A stretch of DNA of 64,000 nt from Alistipes sp. (GCA_017532885.1 JAFXIS010000029.1:1-64000); one strand, 5' to 3'. Counted from the first letter of the stretch, positions 44,042-52,935 are shown. Made by a program: numbers and translations. The notes: generated by a model not told the origin, from the letters alone.

Positions 44042-44536
44042 TTAGGCGGATTCCTGGCTATGATATAAGGTGTCAGTAATCTTCTCCAACCACACCCTAT
44101 CCTCTTCGTCAAAGGTTGCGAGGTGTTCACTGTCGATATCCAATACCGCAACCACTACCCCATCACGCCATACGGGGACAACGATTTCGCTACGCGATAG
44201 AGAACTGCATGCTATATGCCCCGGAAATTGCTCAACATCGGGAACGATAATTGTCTGCTGCTGTTGCCATGCTGTGCCACATACTCCGCGACCATAATTT
44301 ATGCGACTGCATGCCAAAGGCCCTTGAAATGGCCCCAAGACCAACTCCTCGCCAACGACCCGATAGAATCCCGTCCACCAGAAATTAAATGTAGCATGAA
44401 TCATCGCCGCAACATTTGCCATATTGGCAATATCATCACTCTCATGCTCGACCACCGCCACCACTTGGCGCCATAGCATTTCATATCGTTCGCACTTTCC
44501 TCCTTCGGCAATAATCAAATTTTCCGACATATACAT
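44042..44536 (-). CDS. GAF-domain free methionine-(R)-sulfoxide reductase
   Basis: This 164-residue protein is a single GAF domain with the fRMsr cysteines: Cys76 and Cys86 (ACSRINYGRGVCGTAW) and Cys110 (HIACSSLSRSEIVVP), spaced as in E. coli MsrC. It should reduce free methionine-R-sulfoxide, a repair step after oxidative damage. The last residues ESA and the stop codon lie in the end of a family A repeat. ATG at 44536 or at the third codon could be the start. Confidence 0.9.
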   Translation of the reverse strand: MYMSENLIIAEGGKCERYEMLWRQVVAVVEHESDDIANMANVAAMIHATFNFWWTGFYRVVGEELVLGPFQGPLACSRINYGRGVCGTAWQQQQTIIVPDVEQFPGHIACSSLSRSEIVVPVWRDGVVVAVLDIDSEHLATFDEEDRVWLEKITDTLYHSQESA

Positions 44537-44550
44537 AAGGTTTTATATCC

Positions 44551-44558
44551 CAAATATA
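44551..44558 (-). promoter_or_regulatory. -7 box of the fRMsr gene
   Basis: Minus-strand TATATTTG lies 14 bases before the start codon. No clear -33 element. Confidence 0.5.
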
Positions 44559-44579
44559 CGAAAATTTCGCGGTTTTTTG

Positions 44580-44587
44580 TAAATTTG
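44580..44587 (+). promoter_or_regulatory. -7 box of pepD
   Basis: TAAATTTG lies 29 bases before the pepD ATG. No clear -33 element; divergent from the fRMsr promoter. Confidence 0.45.
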
Positions 44588-44616
44588 CTCTAACGAATAA
44601 ACTAAAACTAAGATAT

Positions 44617-46065
44617 ATGCTTGTAAAAGAGTTACAACCGCGCATCATCTGGGAGCAGTTTGATGCCATAACAAAGGTACCCCGACCATCGAAAAAGGAG
44701 GGTAAAATAATTGAATTTCTGATTGCGTTCGCCCAGCAACATGGATTAGAGTGGCAGCGCGATGCGATTGGCAATGTAGTAATGCGCAAGCCCGCAACCG
44801 CAGGATATGAGGACCACCCGACTGTTATTTTGCAGTCGCATATGGATATGGTATGCGAGAAAAACTCGGATGTGGAGTTTGATTTCGATAATGACGCTAT
44901 CCGCACGAAGGTCGATGATGAGTGGGTGCGTGCCGAGGGTACAACCTTAGGTGCAGATTGCGGCATCGGCATGGCGGCGGCAATGGCAATGCTCATAGAC
45001 CCCGAGGTCGAGCATGGTCCACTTGAGGCACTATTTACGGTAGACGAGGAGACCGGACTCACGGGAGCCTTCGAGTTGGGCGAGGGCATGCTCACCGGCA
45101 AATACCTCATAAACCTCGACTCGGAGGATGAGGGAGAGATTTTCATCGGCTGTGCCGGAGGTGTTGATACCGTTGCAACCTTTACTTGTGAGCGTGAAGC
45201 AGCACCCGCAGGTCACGCTTTCTATCGCATGGATGTTGCCGATTTGCTCGGTGGACACTCAGGCGATGACATTGAGAAAGGTCGCGCCAACTCCAATAAA
45301 ATCGTGGCTCGCTGGATTTACGAGGTTCAAAGCTCAATGGCGGCACGCCTTAGCTATATGGATGGAGGAAATCTGCGCAACGCCATTCCCCGTGAGGCTT
45401 ACGCCGTCGTGGGCGTTCCCGAAGAGCATTGCACAGCTTTCGAGCAGCGTTTTAAGGAGTTTACGGAGCAGGTGAAGGCCGAATTCAGCATCACCGAGCC
45501 CGATATGCGACTCTCGCTCACGAAGGTAGAGGCTGCACAGGAGGTATTGAGCCCCGAGGCCCAAAATCGTCTTGTGAGCGCACTCATTGGCGTACCGAAT
45601 GGTGTTTTGGCAATGTCGATGGCGGTAAAGGGTTTGGTCGAGACATCGACAAACTTGGCTTCGGTAAAGTTTAAGGAGGAGAATAATGTCGTAGTGACCA
45701 CTTCGCAGCGTTCATCTTTGGAGAGCGGCAAGGAGTGGGCAAAGCAGAGCGTAGAGGCGGTATTCGCATTGGCCGGCGCCGAGGTGGAGCATTCGGACGG
45801 TTATCCCGGCTGGGCACCTAATCCCGACTCGCACCTATTGCAGGTAACCGTACAGAGCTACGAGCAACTATTTGGCGTCACTCCTCGCGTAAGAGCCGTA
45901 CATGCAGGTTTGGAGTGTGGTCTATTCCTCGAGAAGTATCCCCATTTGGAGATGGTATCTTTTGGTCCCACAATTCGCGGCGTACACTCTCCCGACGAGC
46001 GTTTGGAGATTGCAACGGTTGATAAATTCTGGATTTTATTGCAGGAGTGCATAAAGCGTATATAA
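44617..46065 (+). CDS. pepD: Aminoacyl-histidine dipeptidase (M20C, PepD)
   Basis: This 482-residue cytosolic zinc peptidase splits Xaa-His and related dipeptides. M20 metal and catalytic motifs appear in order: VILQSHMDMVCEK, LGADCGIGMA, TVDEETGLTGAFEL and INLDSEDEGEIFIGCAGG. The lid domain carries FYRMDVADLLGGHSGDDIEK. It is followed after 27 bases by a DUF4924 gene, probably in the same transcript. Confidence 0.95.
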   Translation: MLVKELQPRIIWEQFDAITKVPRPSKKEGKIIEFLIAFAQQHGLEWQRDAIGNVVMRKPATAGYEDHPTVILQSHMDMVCEKNSDVEFDFDNDAIRTKVDDEWVRAEGTTLGADCGIGMAAAMAMLIDPEVEHGPLEALFTVDEETGLTGAFELGEGMLTGKYLINLDSEDEGEIFIGCAGGVDTVATFTCEREAAPAGHAFYRMDVADLLGGHSGDDIEKGRANSNKIVARWIYEVQSSMAARLSYMDGGNLRNAIPREAYAVVGVPEEHCTAFEQRFKEFTEQVKAEFSITEPDMRLSLTKVEAAQEVLSPEAQNRLVSALIGVPNGVLAMSMAVKGLVETSTNLASVKFKEENNVVVTTSQRSSLESGKEWAKQSVEAVFALAGAEVEHSDGYPGWAPNPDSHLLQVTVQSYEQLFGVTPRVRAVHAGLECGLFLEKYPHLEMVSFGPTIRGVHSPDERLEIATVDKFWILLQECIKRI

Positions 46066-46092
46066 TTCTCATACCACAAACCATTCCAAATT

Positions 46093-46650
46093 ATGGATAT
46101 AGCACAAGCAAAACGCAAAGAGAACATCGCCGAATATATCCTCTATTTATGGCAATTGGAGGATTTGTTGCGTGCGTTGCAATTCAGCCCCGAAGCCATC
46201 TACTCGCAACTTGTTGCTCCGCGACAAACTGAGGAGGAGCAGAAGCACATATATTTATTATGGTATATGGATATTGTGAACCTGCTACGCAAGGAGGGCA
46301 AGGAAGAGAGTGGCCACCTGGAGCATACGCTGCACCTGATAGCCGACATGCACAACCTCCATCTGCAACTTATGCACAACCCCATAGGCGAGCATTATCG
46401 TGCGACATTTTCGAAGCTCCTGCCACAATTGCCACAGCTACGCGCTATGGTCAAAAAGGAGGATATTTCGGATACCGAACTCGCATTTCGCGCCTTATAT
46501 GCCGCAATGCTGTATCGCATCAAAGGGGATACGAAACACGCCGAGACAATCAAAGATACCATCGAGTTGGTGTCGCCTGTGGTAGCCGAATTAGCCTCGA
46601 TGTACGGCAAAGTGGAGCGTGGCGAGGTCGATTTATTCAAAGACATGTAA
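46093..46650 (+). CDS. DUF4924 family protein
   Basis: This 185-residue all-helical protein matches DUF4924, a Bacteroidetes family without assigned function (AKRKENIAEYILYLWQLEDL, HTLHLIADMHNLHLQLM). No signal peptide or membrane segment is seen. It follows pepD closely. Confidence 0.85.
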   Translation: MDIAQAKRKENIAEYILYLWQLEDLLRALQFSPEAIYSQLVAPRQTEEEQKHIYLLWYMDIVNLLRKEGKEESGHLEHTLHLIADMHNLHLQLMHNPIGEHYRATFSKLLPQLPQLRAMVKKEDISDTELAFRALYAAMLYRIKGDTKHAETIKDTIELVSPVVAELASMYGKVERGEVDLFKDM

Positions 46651-46756
46651 CTTTCCGGCAAGCGTAAAAACTGCGCCACAAAGCTATTTGGAGGGTCTTT
46701 TGCCCATGTCCAATGATGAGTTTAAGGTCCTTTGAGATGTTTTTATTTGAAAAATT

Positions 46757-46788
46757 TTTGTTAAATAAGAAAAAAGGTTTTACCTTTG
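46757..46788 (+). promoter_or_regulatory. rpmH promoter
   Basis: TTTG (46757-46760) and TACCTTTG (46781-46788) are exactly 20 bases apart, leaving a leader of about 55 bases. Confidence 0.8.
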
Positions 46789-46850
46789 CACTCCGCAGGA
46801 GAGTATTTCTGCGGATTTTTTAAGACACAAACACAAAAAACGATATCGTT

Positions 46851-47018
46851 ATGGCAATGAAAAGAACTTACCAGCCTTCTCGTCGTAAGAGAATCAACAA
46901 GCACGGATTCCGTCAGAGAATGGCTACTGCTAATGGCCGCAAGGTTTTGGCAGCGCGTCGCGCAAAGGGACGCAAGAAGTTGACCGTATCAGATGAGTCA
47001 ACATTCAAGTATGCTTAA
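46851..47018 (+). CDS. rpmH: 50S ribosomal protein L34
   Basis: This 55-residue basic protein matches L34 throughout ([40 protein letters not shown]). The usual family start MKRTYQPS corresponds to the second ATG at 46857; the first ATG at 46851 would add Met-Ala. Unlike in most bacteria, no rnpA follows. A double hairpin terminates it. Confidence 0.95.
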   Translation: MAMKRTYQPSRRKRINKHGFRQRMATANGRKVLAARRAKGRKKLTVSDESTFKYA

Positions 47019-47019
47019 T

Positions 47020-47076
47020 TTTTCGATGTGAATCGAAAAAATGAGAGGGAGTCGGACGCGGCTCCCTCTCGTTTTA
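47020..47076 (+). terminator. rpmH terminator (two hairpins)
   Basis: TTTTTCGAT/ATCGAAAAA forms a first small hairpin at 47020-47041. GAGAGGGAG/CTCCCTCTC (47043-47070) forms the second, followed by GTTTTAT. Confidence 0.8.
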
Positions 47077-47093
47077 TCATAAACAGATAGTTT

Positions 47094-48098
47094 CTACCTT
47101 TCAAATTGGCTCTTTTGAGGGAATAGCTCTTCCAAGAAAGCCACCATGCGACGGCAATCATCCTCTGAGGTGCGCTCACTATCGTTCATGCAAATCATCA
47201 ATGGATTTAATCGCCGAAGAATCGCCGAATAATCCTTCTTGCTCAATCTGATTCGATATGAATCCATGGCGTAACGATTTGTAAAAATTGCCCGCAACAC
47301 CCCCATAACACCATGCACTCGGTCGAAGCGACCTACCCTACGCATCTTGGCACGACCAGTAGCAACGGTATAATAATCTATAAAGCTACGATGCATATCT
47401 GCATCGTCACGAAAACGGCTATAAGCCGTACGCTGCCACTCATCCCCGAATAGCGACACACAATATTCAATATCACTTCGTCGATAGGCATCTATATTAT
47501 GATGTGGAGCGTAAGGTATCATCCTTCCCGTAAGCGACTCCACCAACTCCTGCATATGCCACAACATCTTGGTATAATTACCTCGCTTTACAAAGGTCAC
47601 GCGATTAAATTGTCGTAGACGCACTATCGATTGTCCATCCTCGCTGAAAAACATGTCAGGCGTCACCTCTCCGGAGAATAACATATCATCATTGCTAAAT
47701 AGGAAGTGTTCGCTCAAATTGGGAATCTTGTGGAGGCAACTCTCTATTGCTGTGCTATTAAATGTCGGCAAGGCGTCCTTGGGTAATATCTCACTATGGT
47801 CTATAATTGATATTTTAGGATGGTTGGGATTTAACCATTCAGGGCATTGATTATCGGTAACAATATATATATGATTTATCCACGGAGCATACCTCTCAAC
47901 CGAACGCAAAGAGTATCTTAGCTCGTCATTATTACGCCAACGGGCATCCGCCAATACTTGCTTGGAGATATCAACATCACCCGCCATTGATTTATATTCT
48001 TTATGCTTAGCTTGCCATTTGGGGTCATTGCCATCCACCCACAAATAGACCAAGTCGATGGGAAAATCCCTCGACAAGAAGTTGTTTTCGGTTTTCAT
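47094..48098 (-). CDS. Stealth-family capsular polysaccharide phosphotransferase
   Basis: This 334-residue protein matches the Stealth family, which transfers sugar-1-phosphates to make capsule-like phosphoglycans. CR1 (IDLVYLWVDGNDPKWQ), CR2 (RWRNNDELRYSLRSVERYAP, FLFSNDDMLF) and CR3-like (NTDAYRRSD-type region NIDAYRRSDIEYCVSLFGDE) are seen in order. The start at 48098 (MKTENNFLS) is preferred to 48125. No other capsule gene lies nearby, so it is an isolated copy. Confidence 0.88.
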   Translation of the reverse strand: MKTENNFLSRDFPIDLVYLWVDGNDPKWQAKHKEYKSMAGDVDISKQVLADARWRNNDELRYSLRSVERYAPWINHIYIVTDNQCPEWLNPNHPKISIIDHSEILPKDALPTFNSTAIESCLHKIPNLSEHFLFSNDDMLFSGEVTPDMFFSEDGQSIVRLRQFNRVTFVKRGNYTKMLWHMQELVESLTGRMIPYAPHHNIDAYRRSDIEYCVSLFGDEWQRTAYSRFRDDADMHRSFIDYYTVATGRAKMRRVGRFDRVHGVMGVLRAIFTNRYAMDSYRIRLSKKDYSAILRRLNPLMICMNDSERTSEDDCRRMVAFLEELFPQKSQFER

Positions 48099-48272
48099 AG
48101 TTGCATATTTAACAGTCCTATGCAAATATGAAACAAATATTTTACTCGCAGTAACTAAAATATAGCACTTTATAGTCTATTTAGTCCCTTTTGTCCCGAC
48201 AAAGCAAACCAACAGATAATCAATTGGTTAAATCAGGAACTAAAGAGTCTTAAAAGTACAATAAGCATACTT

Positions 48273-48308
48273 GAAAAAAATCTGCCTGATTAAGAATCAG
48301 ACAGATTT
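48273..48308 (-). terminator. rnpB terminator
   Basis: On the minus strand AATCTGTCTGATT pairs with AATCAGGCAGATT (13 bp, one G-U pair, three-base loop) and runs into seven T. Confidence 0.85.
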
Positions 48309-48313
48309 CATTT

Positions 48314-48784
48314 AGCAAGGTCTATAAGCCGAGTTCTGTACCCCAGCCCCAACTTTAAGCCTATTACAGCCAAAGCCTACAAGCATCGGGCCCCTATCAT
48401 TTATCTACGACTGTAGTCACCCACAGCCTCCAGCAACCTACCCCTCGACATTGGACGAGCAACCCTTAATTGTCGATATACATGGTCTTGCAACCCGCAA
48501 GGCGTACTGCCGACGAACATTGCTGCCATCGCGGTGGGCTCTTACCCCGCCTTTTCACCCTTACCCAAGCGGTAACCCCTCAATAGAATCGGCTCGCACC
48601 AACCCCATATCGGCCCCTCGGGCGGTTATTTTCTGTTACGCTACTACACCCTCACGGACATCGAGTCGTTAGCTCGTGCGGCGCTCTGTGTTGCTCGGAC
48701 TTTCCTCCCCCTGCATCGCTCTCAACCGCAGTACAATTCCGCAGACGCAAGAACAATGGCAGGCAGCGATAGAGCAACCTTGCT
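48314..48784 (-). ncRNA. rnpB: RNase P RNA (class A)
   Basis: The minus strand carries the universal RNase P RNA segments GAGGAAAGTCCGAGCAAC near the 5' end, GGTAAGAGCCCACCG in the middle, and ACAGAACTCGGCTTATAGAC at the 3' end. P1 is formed by AGCAAGGTT at the 5' end and GACCTTGCT at the 3' end. About 471 bases is longer than the 377 of E. coli. The 5' end lies four bases beyond the recJ stop codon, so transcription probably comes through recJ or from a promoter inside it. The protein subunit gene rnpA is not in the window. Confidence 0.95.
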
Positions 48785-48788
48785 ATAA

Positions 48789-50555
48789 CTATTTATTCTC
48801 CACATGCTTGATATCCTTAATACGCAACTGCGTACTAACGATACCGCGATAGTGATTCTCCACAATCTGATAGCATACATCTATCGGACGACCGGCCTTC
48901 ACCCACTCGTAGTGCATGGGCTGCTGGAAGGCGATAGACTGGATGCTGGTATTGGGCTTCTGCTTCTGGGTAAGGTCCATACGCAGATGCTCCTGCTCGG
49001 CTCCCACCAACTTGGCATCGCCATGCACACTCGCACCATATGTCACAAAAACCGGAGCAGCGTTTCCGGGACCAAACGGCTGGAAGCTATTGAGCTGACG
49101 ATGGAACTGCGGGGTAATATCCGAGAACAACAGCTCGCTATCGATATCAACCTGCGGAACAAGAATCTGCGGGTCGATATGCTCCTCGACATAGTCGTTG
49201 AAGCGCTTGGTGAACGCCTCCACATTCTCGGGTCGCATGGTAAGACCTGCGGCATACATATGACCTCCGAAGTTCTCCAGCAAATCCGAGCATGACTCCA
49301 CAGCCTGATACAAATCGAAGCCCTGAACCGAGCGCGCCGAGCCTGTAACAAAGCCGTTACTCATCGTCAGAACCACCGTAGGGCGATAATAGGTTTCGAT
49401 AAGGCGTGATGCCACGATACCCACAATACCCTTCATCCACTTGGGATTATAGATAACCGTACTCTTACGATTCTTCATATGGGGGTGCGACTCAATGTAG
49501 TCATGCGCCTCCTGCGTAACGCTGCGGTCAATATTCTTGCGGTCCTGATTATATGAGTCGATGACATCGCAAAACTCGCGAGCCTGCTTCTCATTACCCT
49601 CAACCAGCAACTCCACAGCGGCAAAGCCTCCCGAAGGTGCGGCATTCTCGTCATTCTCGTCCATACGCATACGACCTGCGGCATTGATGCGGGGACCAAT
49701 CTTAAAGACAATATCATCAATTGTGATATTTTGGCGGTCCAAGCCACAAATCTTAATGATGGAGAGCAATCCCGATGAAGGTTCACGATTCAGGCGCTCC
49801 AAACCATAATAGGCAAGGATACGGTTTTCGCCCGTCAAGGGAACAATATCAGATGCAATACTTACAACAAGCAAATCCAACAGATGCTCAATATCCTTAA
49901 ACGGAATGTTGTGCTTCTGTGCATAGGCTTGCACCAACTTAAATCCTACGCCACAGCCTGACAACTCATCGAAAGGATAGTTGCAGTCCGGACGCTTCGG
50001 ATCGAGAACAGCTACAGCCGCCGGAATTTCGTCGGCCGGAAGATGGTGGTCGCAGATAATGAAATCTACGCCCTTCTCTCTCGCATAAACAACCTTTTCT
50101 ACGGCTTTAATACCGCAATCCAGAGCAATTGCCAGCGTCACGCCCTTACGCGCAGCGAAGTCAATACCCTTGACCGATATGCCGTAACCGTCATTATAAC
50201 GGTCGGGGATGTAGAAAACCAAATTCTTGTGACCTATCTGTCGCAAAAATTTGTAAACCAACGCAATGGCAGTTGTGCCGTCTACATCGTAGTCGCCATA
50301 GACCATAATCTTCTCGTTATTCTCTACGGCACGCTCAATGCGCTCAACGGCCTTTGCCATATCCTTCATAAGGAAGGGGTCGTGCAGGTCGCTAAGTTGC
50401 GGGTTAAAGAACCTATTGGCCTTTTCTACGGTGTCTATGCCTCTCTGAACAAGTAGGTTCGTGAGAACAGCGGGCATTCTGAGGTGGGCCGCCAAGCGCT
50501 CCACAGCCTCCGCCTCGCCATGGGGTCTCACTACCCATCGCTTCTCTATAGGCAT
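48789..50555 (-). CDS. recJ: Single-stranded-DNA exonuclease RecJ
   Basis: This 588-residue 5'-3' exonuclease acts in recombination and mismatch repair. The DHH-family motifs appear in order: MVYGDYDVDGTTAIALVYKF, IALDCGIKAVEK, FIICDHHLPAD and SGCGVGFKL. The DHHA1 region GSARSVQGFDLYQAVESC and GGHMYAAGLTM, and a C-terminal OB-like part, complete it. It follows lipB by 14 bases, so lipA-lipB-recJ form a likely unit. Confidence 0.95.
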   Translation of the reverse strand: MPIEKRWVVRPHGEAEAVERLAAHLRMPAVLTNLLVQRGIDTVEKANRFFNPQLSDLHDPFLMKDMAKAVERIERAVENNEKIMVYGDYDVDGTTAIALVYKFLRQIGHKNLVFYIPDRYNDGYGISVKGIDFAARKGVTLAIALDCGIKAVEKVVYAREKGVDFIICDHHLPADEIPAAVAVLDPKRPDCNYPFDELSGCGVGFKLVQAYAQKHNIPFKDIEHLLDLLVVSIASDIVPLTGENRILAYYGLERLNREPSSGLLSIIKICGLDRQNITIDDIVFKIGPRINAAGRMRMDENDENAAPSGGFAAVELLVEGNEKQAREFCDVIDSYNQDRKNIDRSVTQEAHDYIESHPHMKNRKSTVIYNPKWMKGIVGIVASRLIETYYRPTVVLTMSNGFVTGSARSVQGFDLYQAVESCSDLLENFGGHMYAAGLTMRPENVEAFTKRFNDYVEEHIDPQILVPQVDIDSELLFSDITPQFHRQLNSFQPFGPGNAAPVFVTYGASVHGDAKLVGAEQEHLRMDLTQKQKPNTSIQSIAFQQPMHYEWVKAGRPIDVCYQIVENHYRGIVSTQLRIKDIKHVENK

Positions 50556-50569
50556 AACTTACAATTTTA

Positions 50570-51265
50570 TTATTTATATATTTTAACATTTAATTTTTCG
50601 CTTAACTTGTTTACTACCTGCTGTTTAACCAGCTCGAAATCTACGGCGTGACCAACCTCCTTTTCGATGCTTGTAACGCCTTTATCTATAAAACCACAAG
50701 GGTTGATATGCTGAAAATAGCGCAAATCCGTAGCTACATTCAGCGCAAATCCATGCATCGTCACAAAGCGTGACGAGCGAACTCCGATGGCGCAAATCTT
50801 CCTCGCTCGCGCCGTATCACAATCAATCCACACACCCGAAGCTCCTGCTATGCGTCCTGCCTGGATGCCCCACTCTGCGACAACCTCAATGACGCTCTGC
50901 TCCAAGATGTCGATATACTCTCTCAGGCCGATGCCCACCTTCTCCAAATCCAAAATCGGATAGCCCACAATCTGCCCGGGGCCATGGAAGGTAACATCAC
51001 CTCCTCGCTCAATATGATAGAACTCGGCTCCTATTTGTCGGAGATACGCCTCGCTGACGAGCATATTGCTCTCCTTACCGCTTTTGCCAAGAGTGTACAC
51101 AGGATTATGCTCGACAAAGAGCAGCCAGCCGGCTCTTTCGGGCGTAATATCCTCATCCTCCGCACCCGCCTTAACGGCAAGTATACGGTCGAAGAGTGAA
51201 CGCTGCTTTTCCCAGCATTCACCATACGCCATACGGCCCAAATCTACATACTCTACCTCCTTCAT
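50570..51265 (-). CDS. lipB: Octanoyltransferase LipB
   Basis: This 231-residue enzyme moves octanoate from acyl carrier protein to lipoyl domains. VTFHGPGQIVGYPILDL, the Lys of RKICAIGVRSSRFVTMHGFA and the Cys of HINPCGFIDKGVT are the family's catalytic signatures. MKEVEYVDLGRMAYGECW is the natural start; an in-frame TTG further upstream is less likely. lipA lies 44 bases upstream, so both lipoate steps are encoded together. Confidence 0.95.
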   Translation of the reverse strand: MKEVEYVDLGRMAYGECWEKQRSLFDRILAVKAGAEDEDITPERAGWLLFVEHNPVYTLGKSGKESNMLVSEAYLRQIGAEFYHIERGGDVTFHGPGQIVGYPILDLEKVGIGLREYIDILEQSVIEVVAEWGIQAGRIAGASGVWIDCDTARARKICAIGVRSSRFVTMHGFALNVATDLRYFQHINPCGFIDKGVTSIEKEVGHAVDFELVKQQVVNKLSEKLNVKIYK

Positions 51266-51309
51266 ATCTCTGCTCAAAAGCCTCGCCAAAGATTCAAGGA
51301 GAAAAACCC

Positions 51310-52203
51310 TTACGCTTTGGCTATCTTTTGCTTAACGCTTTCAAGTGCAGCATCAGCCAAGTACGAAGAACGCACCATAGGCGCACTCGCACAATAGCTG
51401 AAACCCATCTCAAGGGCTTGGAGTCGGTACCAGTCAAATTTTTCGGGAGTGATATACGCCGCAACGGGATAATGCTCCAACGAAGGCCTCAGGTACTGAC
51501 CAAGCGTTACAATTTCGACACCCGCATCGCGCAGGTCCCGAAGTGTTTGCAATACTTCATCATCGCTCTCGCCAAGTCCGACCATCAGTCCACTCTTCGA
51601 GACCATACCCATCTTGGAGATTATCTCCAATGTGCGCAAACTTGTGCGATACTTCGCACGAGAACGCACCTGAGGTGTGAGTCGCTCGACGGTTTCGATG
51701 TTGTGCCCGATAATATCGGGCTTGGATGCTGCCACAATCTCAATAAGGTCGGCTCGCGCATCCAAATCGGGAATAAGGAGCTCAATTGTTGCGTCTGGAT
51801 TCTCGCGACGAATAGCCTCGGTTACGGCAGCCCAATGTCGGGCTCCGCCATCCGGCAAATCATCGCGCGTGACAGAAGTCACGACAACATGTCGAAGTCC
51901 CATAAGCCTTACGCTCTCGGCCACTTTCTGCGGCTCCGAAGGCTCCGGGGCAAGGGGTATGCCAGTCTTTGTAGCGCAGAACTTGCACCCGCGCGTACAT
52001 ATGTCGCCAAGAATCATGAATGTAGCCGTACGACGACGCCAACACTCTGCCTTATTGGGGCAAAGACCGCTACTGCAAATCGTATGTAGCGAATGCTCCT
52101 TCACGATGCGTTCTACCTCGGCAGAACCCTCGTTACTTTGCAGGCTAATCTTCAACCATTCCGGCTTCCTCAGCACATTTACCTTGTCATAAAACTTCGG
52201 CAT
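51310..52203 (-). CDS. lipA: Lipoyl synthase
   Basis: This 297-residue radical SAM enzyme inserts two sulfurs into octanoyl groups. The auxiliary cluster motif CSSGLCPNKAEC and the radical SAM motif CTRGCKFC are both intact, with RDDLPDGGARHW and GLMVGLGESDDEV further on. The start at 52203 (MPKFYDKVNVLRKPEWLKI) fits both the family and the TATCTTTG box at 52231. Confidence 0.97.
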   Translation of the reverse strand: MPKFYDKVNVLRKPEWLKISLQSNEGSAEVERIVKEHSLHTICSSGLCPNKAECWRRRTATFMILGDICTRGCKFCATKTGIPLAPEPSEPQKVAESVRLMGLRHVVVTSVTRDDLPDGGARHWAAVTEAIRRENPDATIELLIPDLDARADLIEIVAASKPDIIGHNIETVERLTPQVRSRAKYRTSLRTLEIISKMGMVSKSGLMVGLGESDDEVLQTLRDLRDAGVEIVTLGQYLRPSLEHYPVAAYITPEKFDWYRLQALEMGFSYCASAPMVRSSYLADAALESVKQKIAKA

Positions 52204-52230
52204 TTTAAGTTCATTATTTTCCAATTGATG

Positions 52231-52238
52231 CAAAGATA
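52231..52238 (-). promoter_or_regulatory. -7 box of the lipA-lipB-recJ(-rnpB) unit
   Basis: Minus-strand TATCTTTG lies 27 bases before the lipA ATG. No TTTG at standard distance. Confidence 0.5.
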
Positions 52239-52303
52239 CGAAAAAAAACAAAAACGATGTTATTTTTATTGTAAAAATGGTAATATGTGACGATTTTTTT
52301 TAT

Positions 52304-52311
52304 TACTTTTG
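52304..52311 (+). promoter_or_regulatory. -7 box of apt
   Basis: TACTTTTG fits TAnnTTTG, about 64 bases before the apt ATG. No clear -33 element. Confidence 0.45.
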
Positions 52312-52374
52312 CTCTGCGTGTAGAAAATCGGGGATTTTGCCCCATATTTGCACCACTTTGAAACTACATTTACA

Positions 52375-52935
52375 ATGAAAAATACACTTAAATTCTACAA
52401 AGATTTCCCCAAGGAGGGAATCGTATTCGTGGATATAATTCCATTTCTGCAGGACAAGAAGATTTTTGCTCAGCTCACCGATGAATTGGGTAAGGTTGTT
52501 ACCGCTCCCAACATTGCTGCACCCGAGGCTCGCGGATTCCTTTTCACAGCACCTCTGCTCATCTCGAAGCCCGAGGTTGAAAACATCATTCCCATCCGTA
52601 AGAGTGGTAAGTTACCGTTTTCGGAGGGCGATTTGCAGGAGATTTCGATTATGAAGGAGTATGGAGCCGACCACCTTTACTACCGCTTGAGCGATATCGC
52701 TGCGGGCAAGGTCGAGGGTGACAAAATCCATATTTCAATCATCGATGATGTATTGGCAACGGGCGGCACAGCCGAGGGCATTGCGCAGTCATTGCAAGGC
52801 CGCAAGATTACGAAGGATGGAGTTGAGTACGAGGTCGTTATTAACGAATTTATCTTCCTTGTCGAACTGGATTTCCTGAAGGGTGCCGAGCGCTTGGAGA
52901 AGATTGCTCCGGTAAAATCGCTGATTCACTTGTAA
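52375..52935 (+). CDS. apt: Adenine phosphoribosyltransferase
   Basis: This 186-residue salvage enzyme makes AMP from adenine and PRPP. The PRPP-binding loop is ISIIDDVLATGGTAEGIAQS, and the N-terminal region FYKDFPKEGIVFVDIIPFLQ and base-recognition APEARGFLFTAPL are typical. The start at 52375 (MKNTLKFYKDF) is preferred to 52348. A strong terminator follows. Confidence 0.93.
   Translation: MKNTLKFYKDFPKEGIVFVDIIPFLQDKKIFAQLTDELGKVVTAPNIAAPEARGFLFTAPLLISKPEVENIIPIRKSGKLPFSEGDLQEISIMKEYGADHLYYRLSDIAAGKVEGDKIHISIIDDVLATGGTAEGIAQSLQGRKITKDGVEYEVVINEFIFLVELDFLKGAERLEKIAPVKSLIHL

Larger units (their letters stand above)
43767..44055 (-). repeat. Family A repeat, copy 4 (rearranged)
   Basis: The left part CCGAAAGAGCCTTGTTCGAC with GGAATTTGTATTAATG is interrupted by the family B element. 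A 19-bp perfect hairpin (43969-44010) then stands where other copies carry the GAAAA/CATAC stem. The right part has AGGC/GCCTT and CTTGTTAGGCGGATT (44039-44053), which contains the stop codon of the fRMsr gene. Confidence 0.6.

Noticed and set aside
48451..48672. 73-codon open frame on the plus strand
   Set aside because: It lies entirely within RNase P RNA on the other strand.
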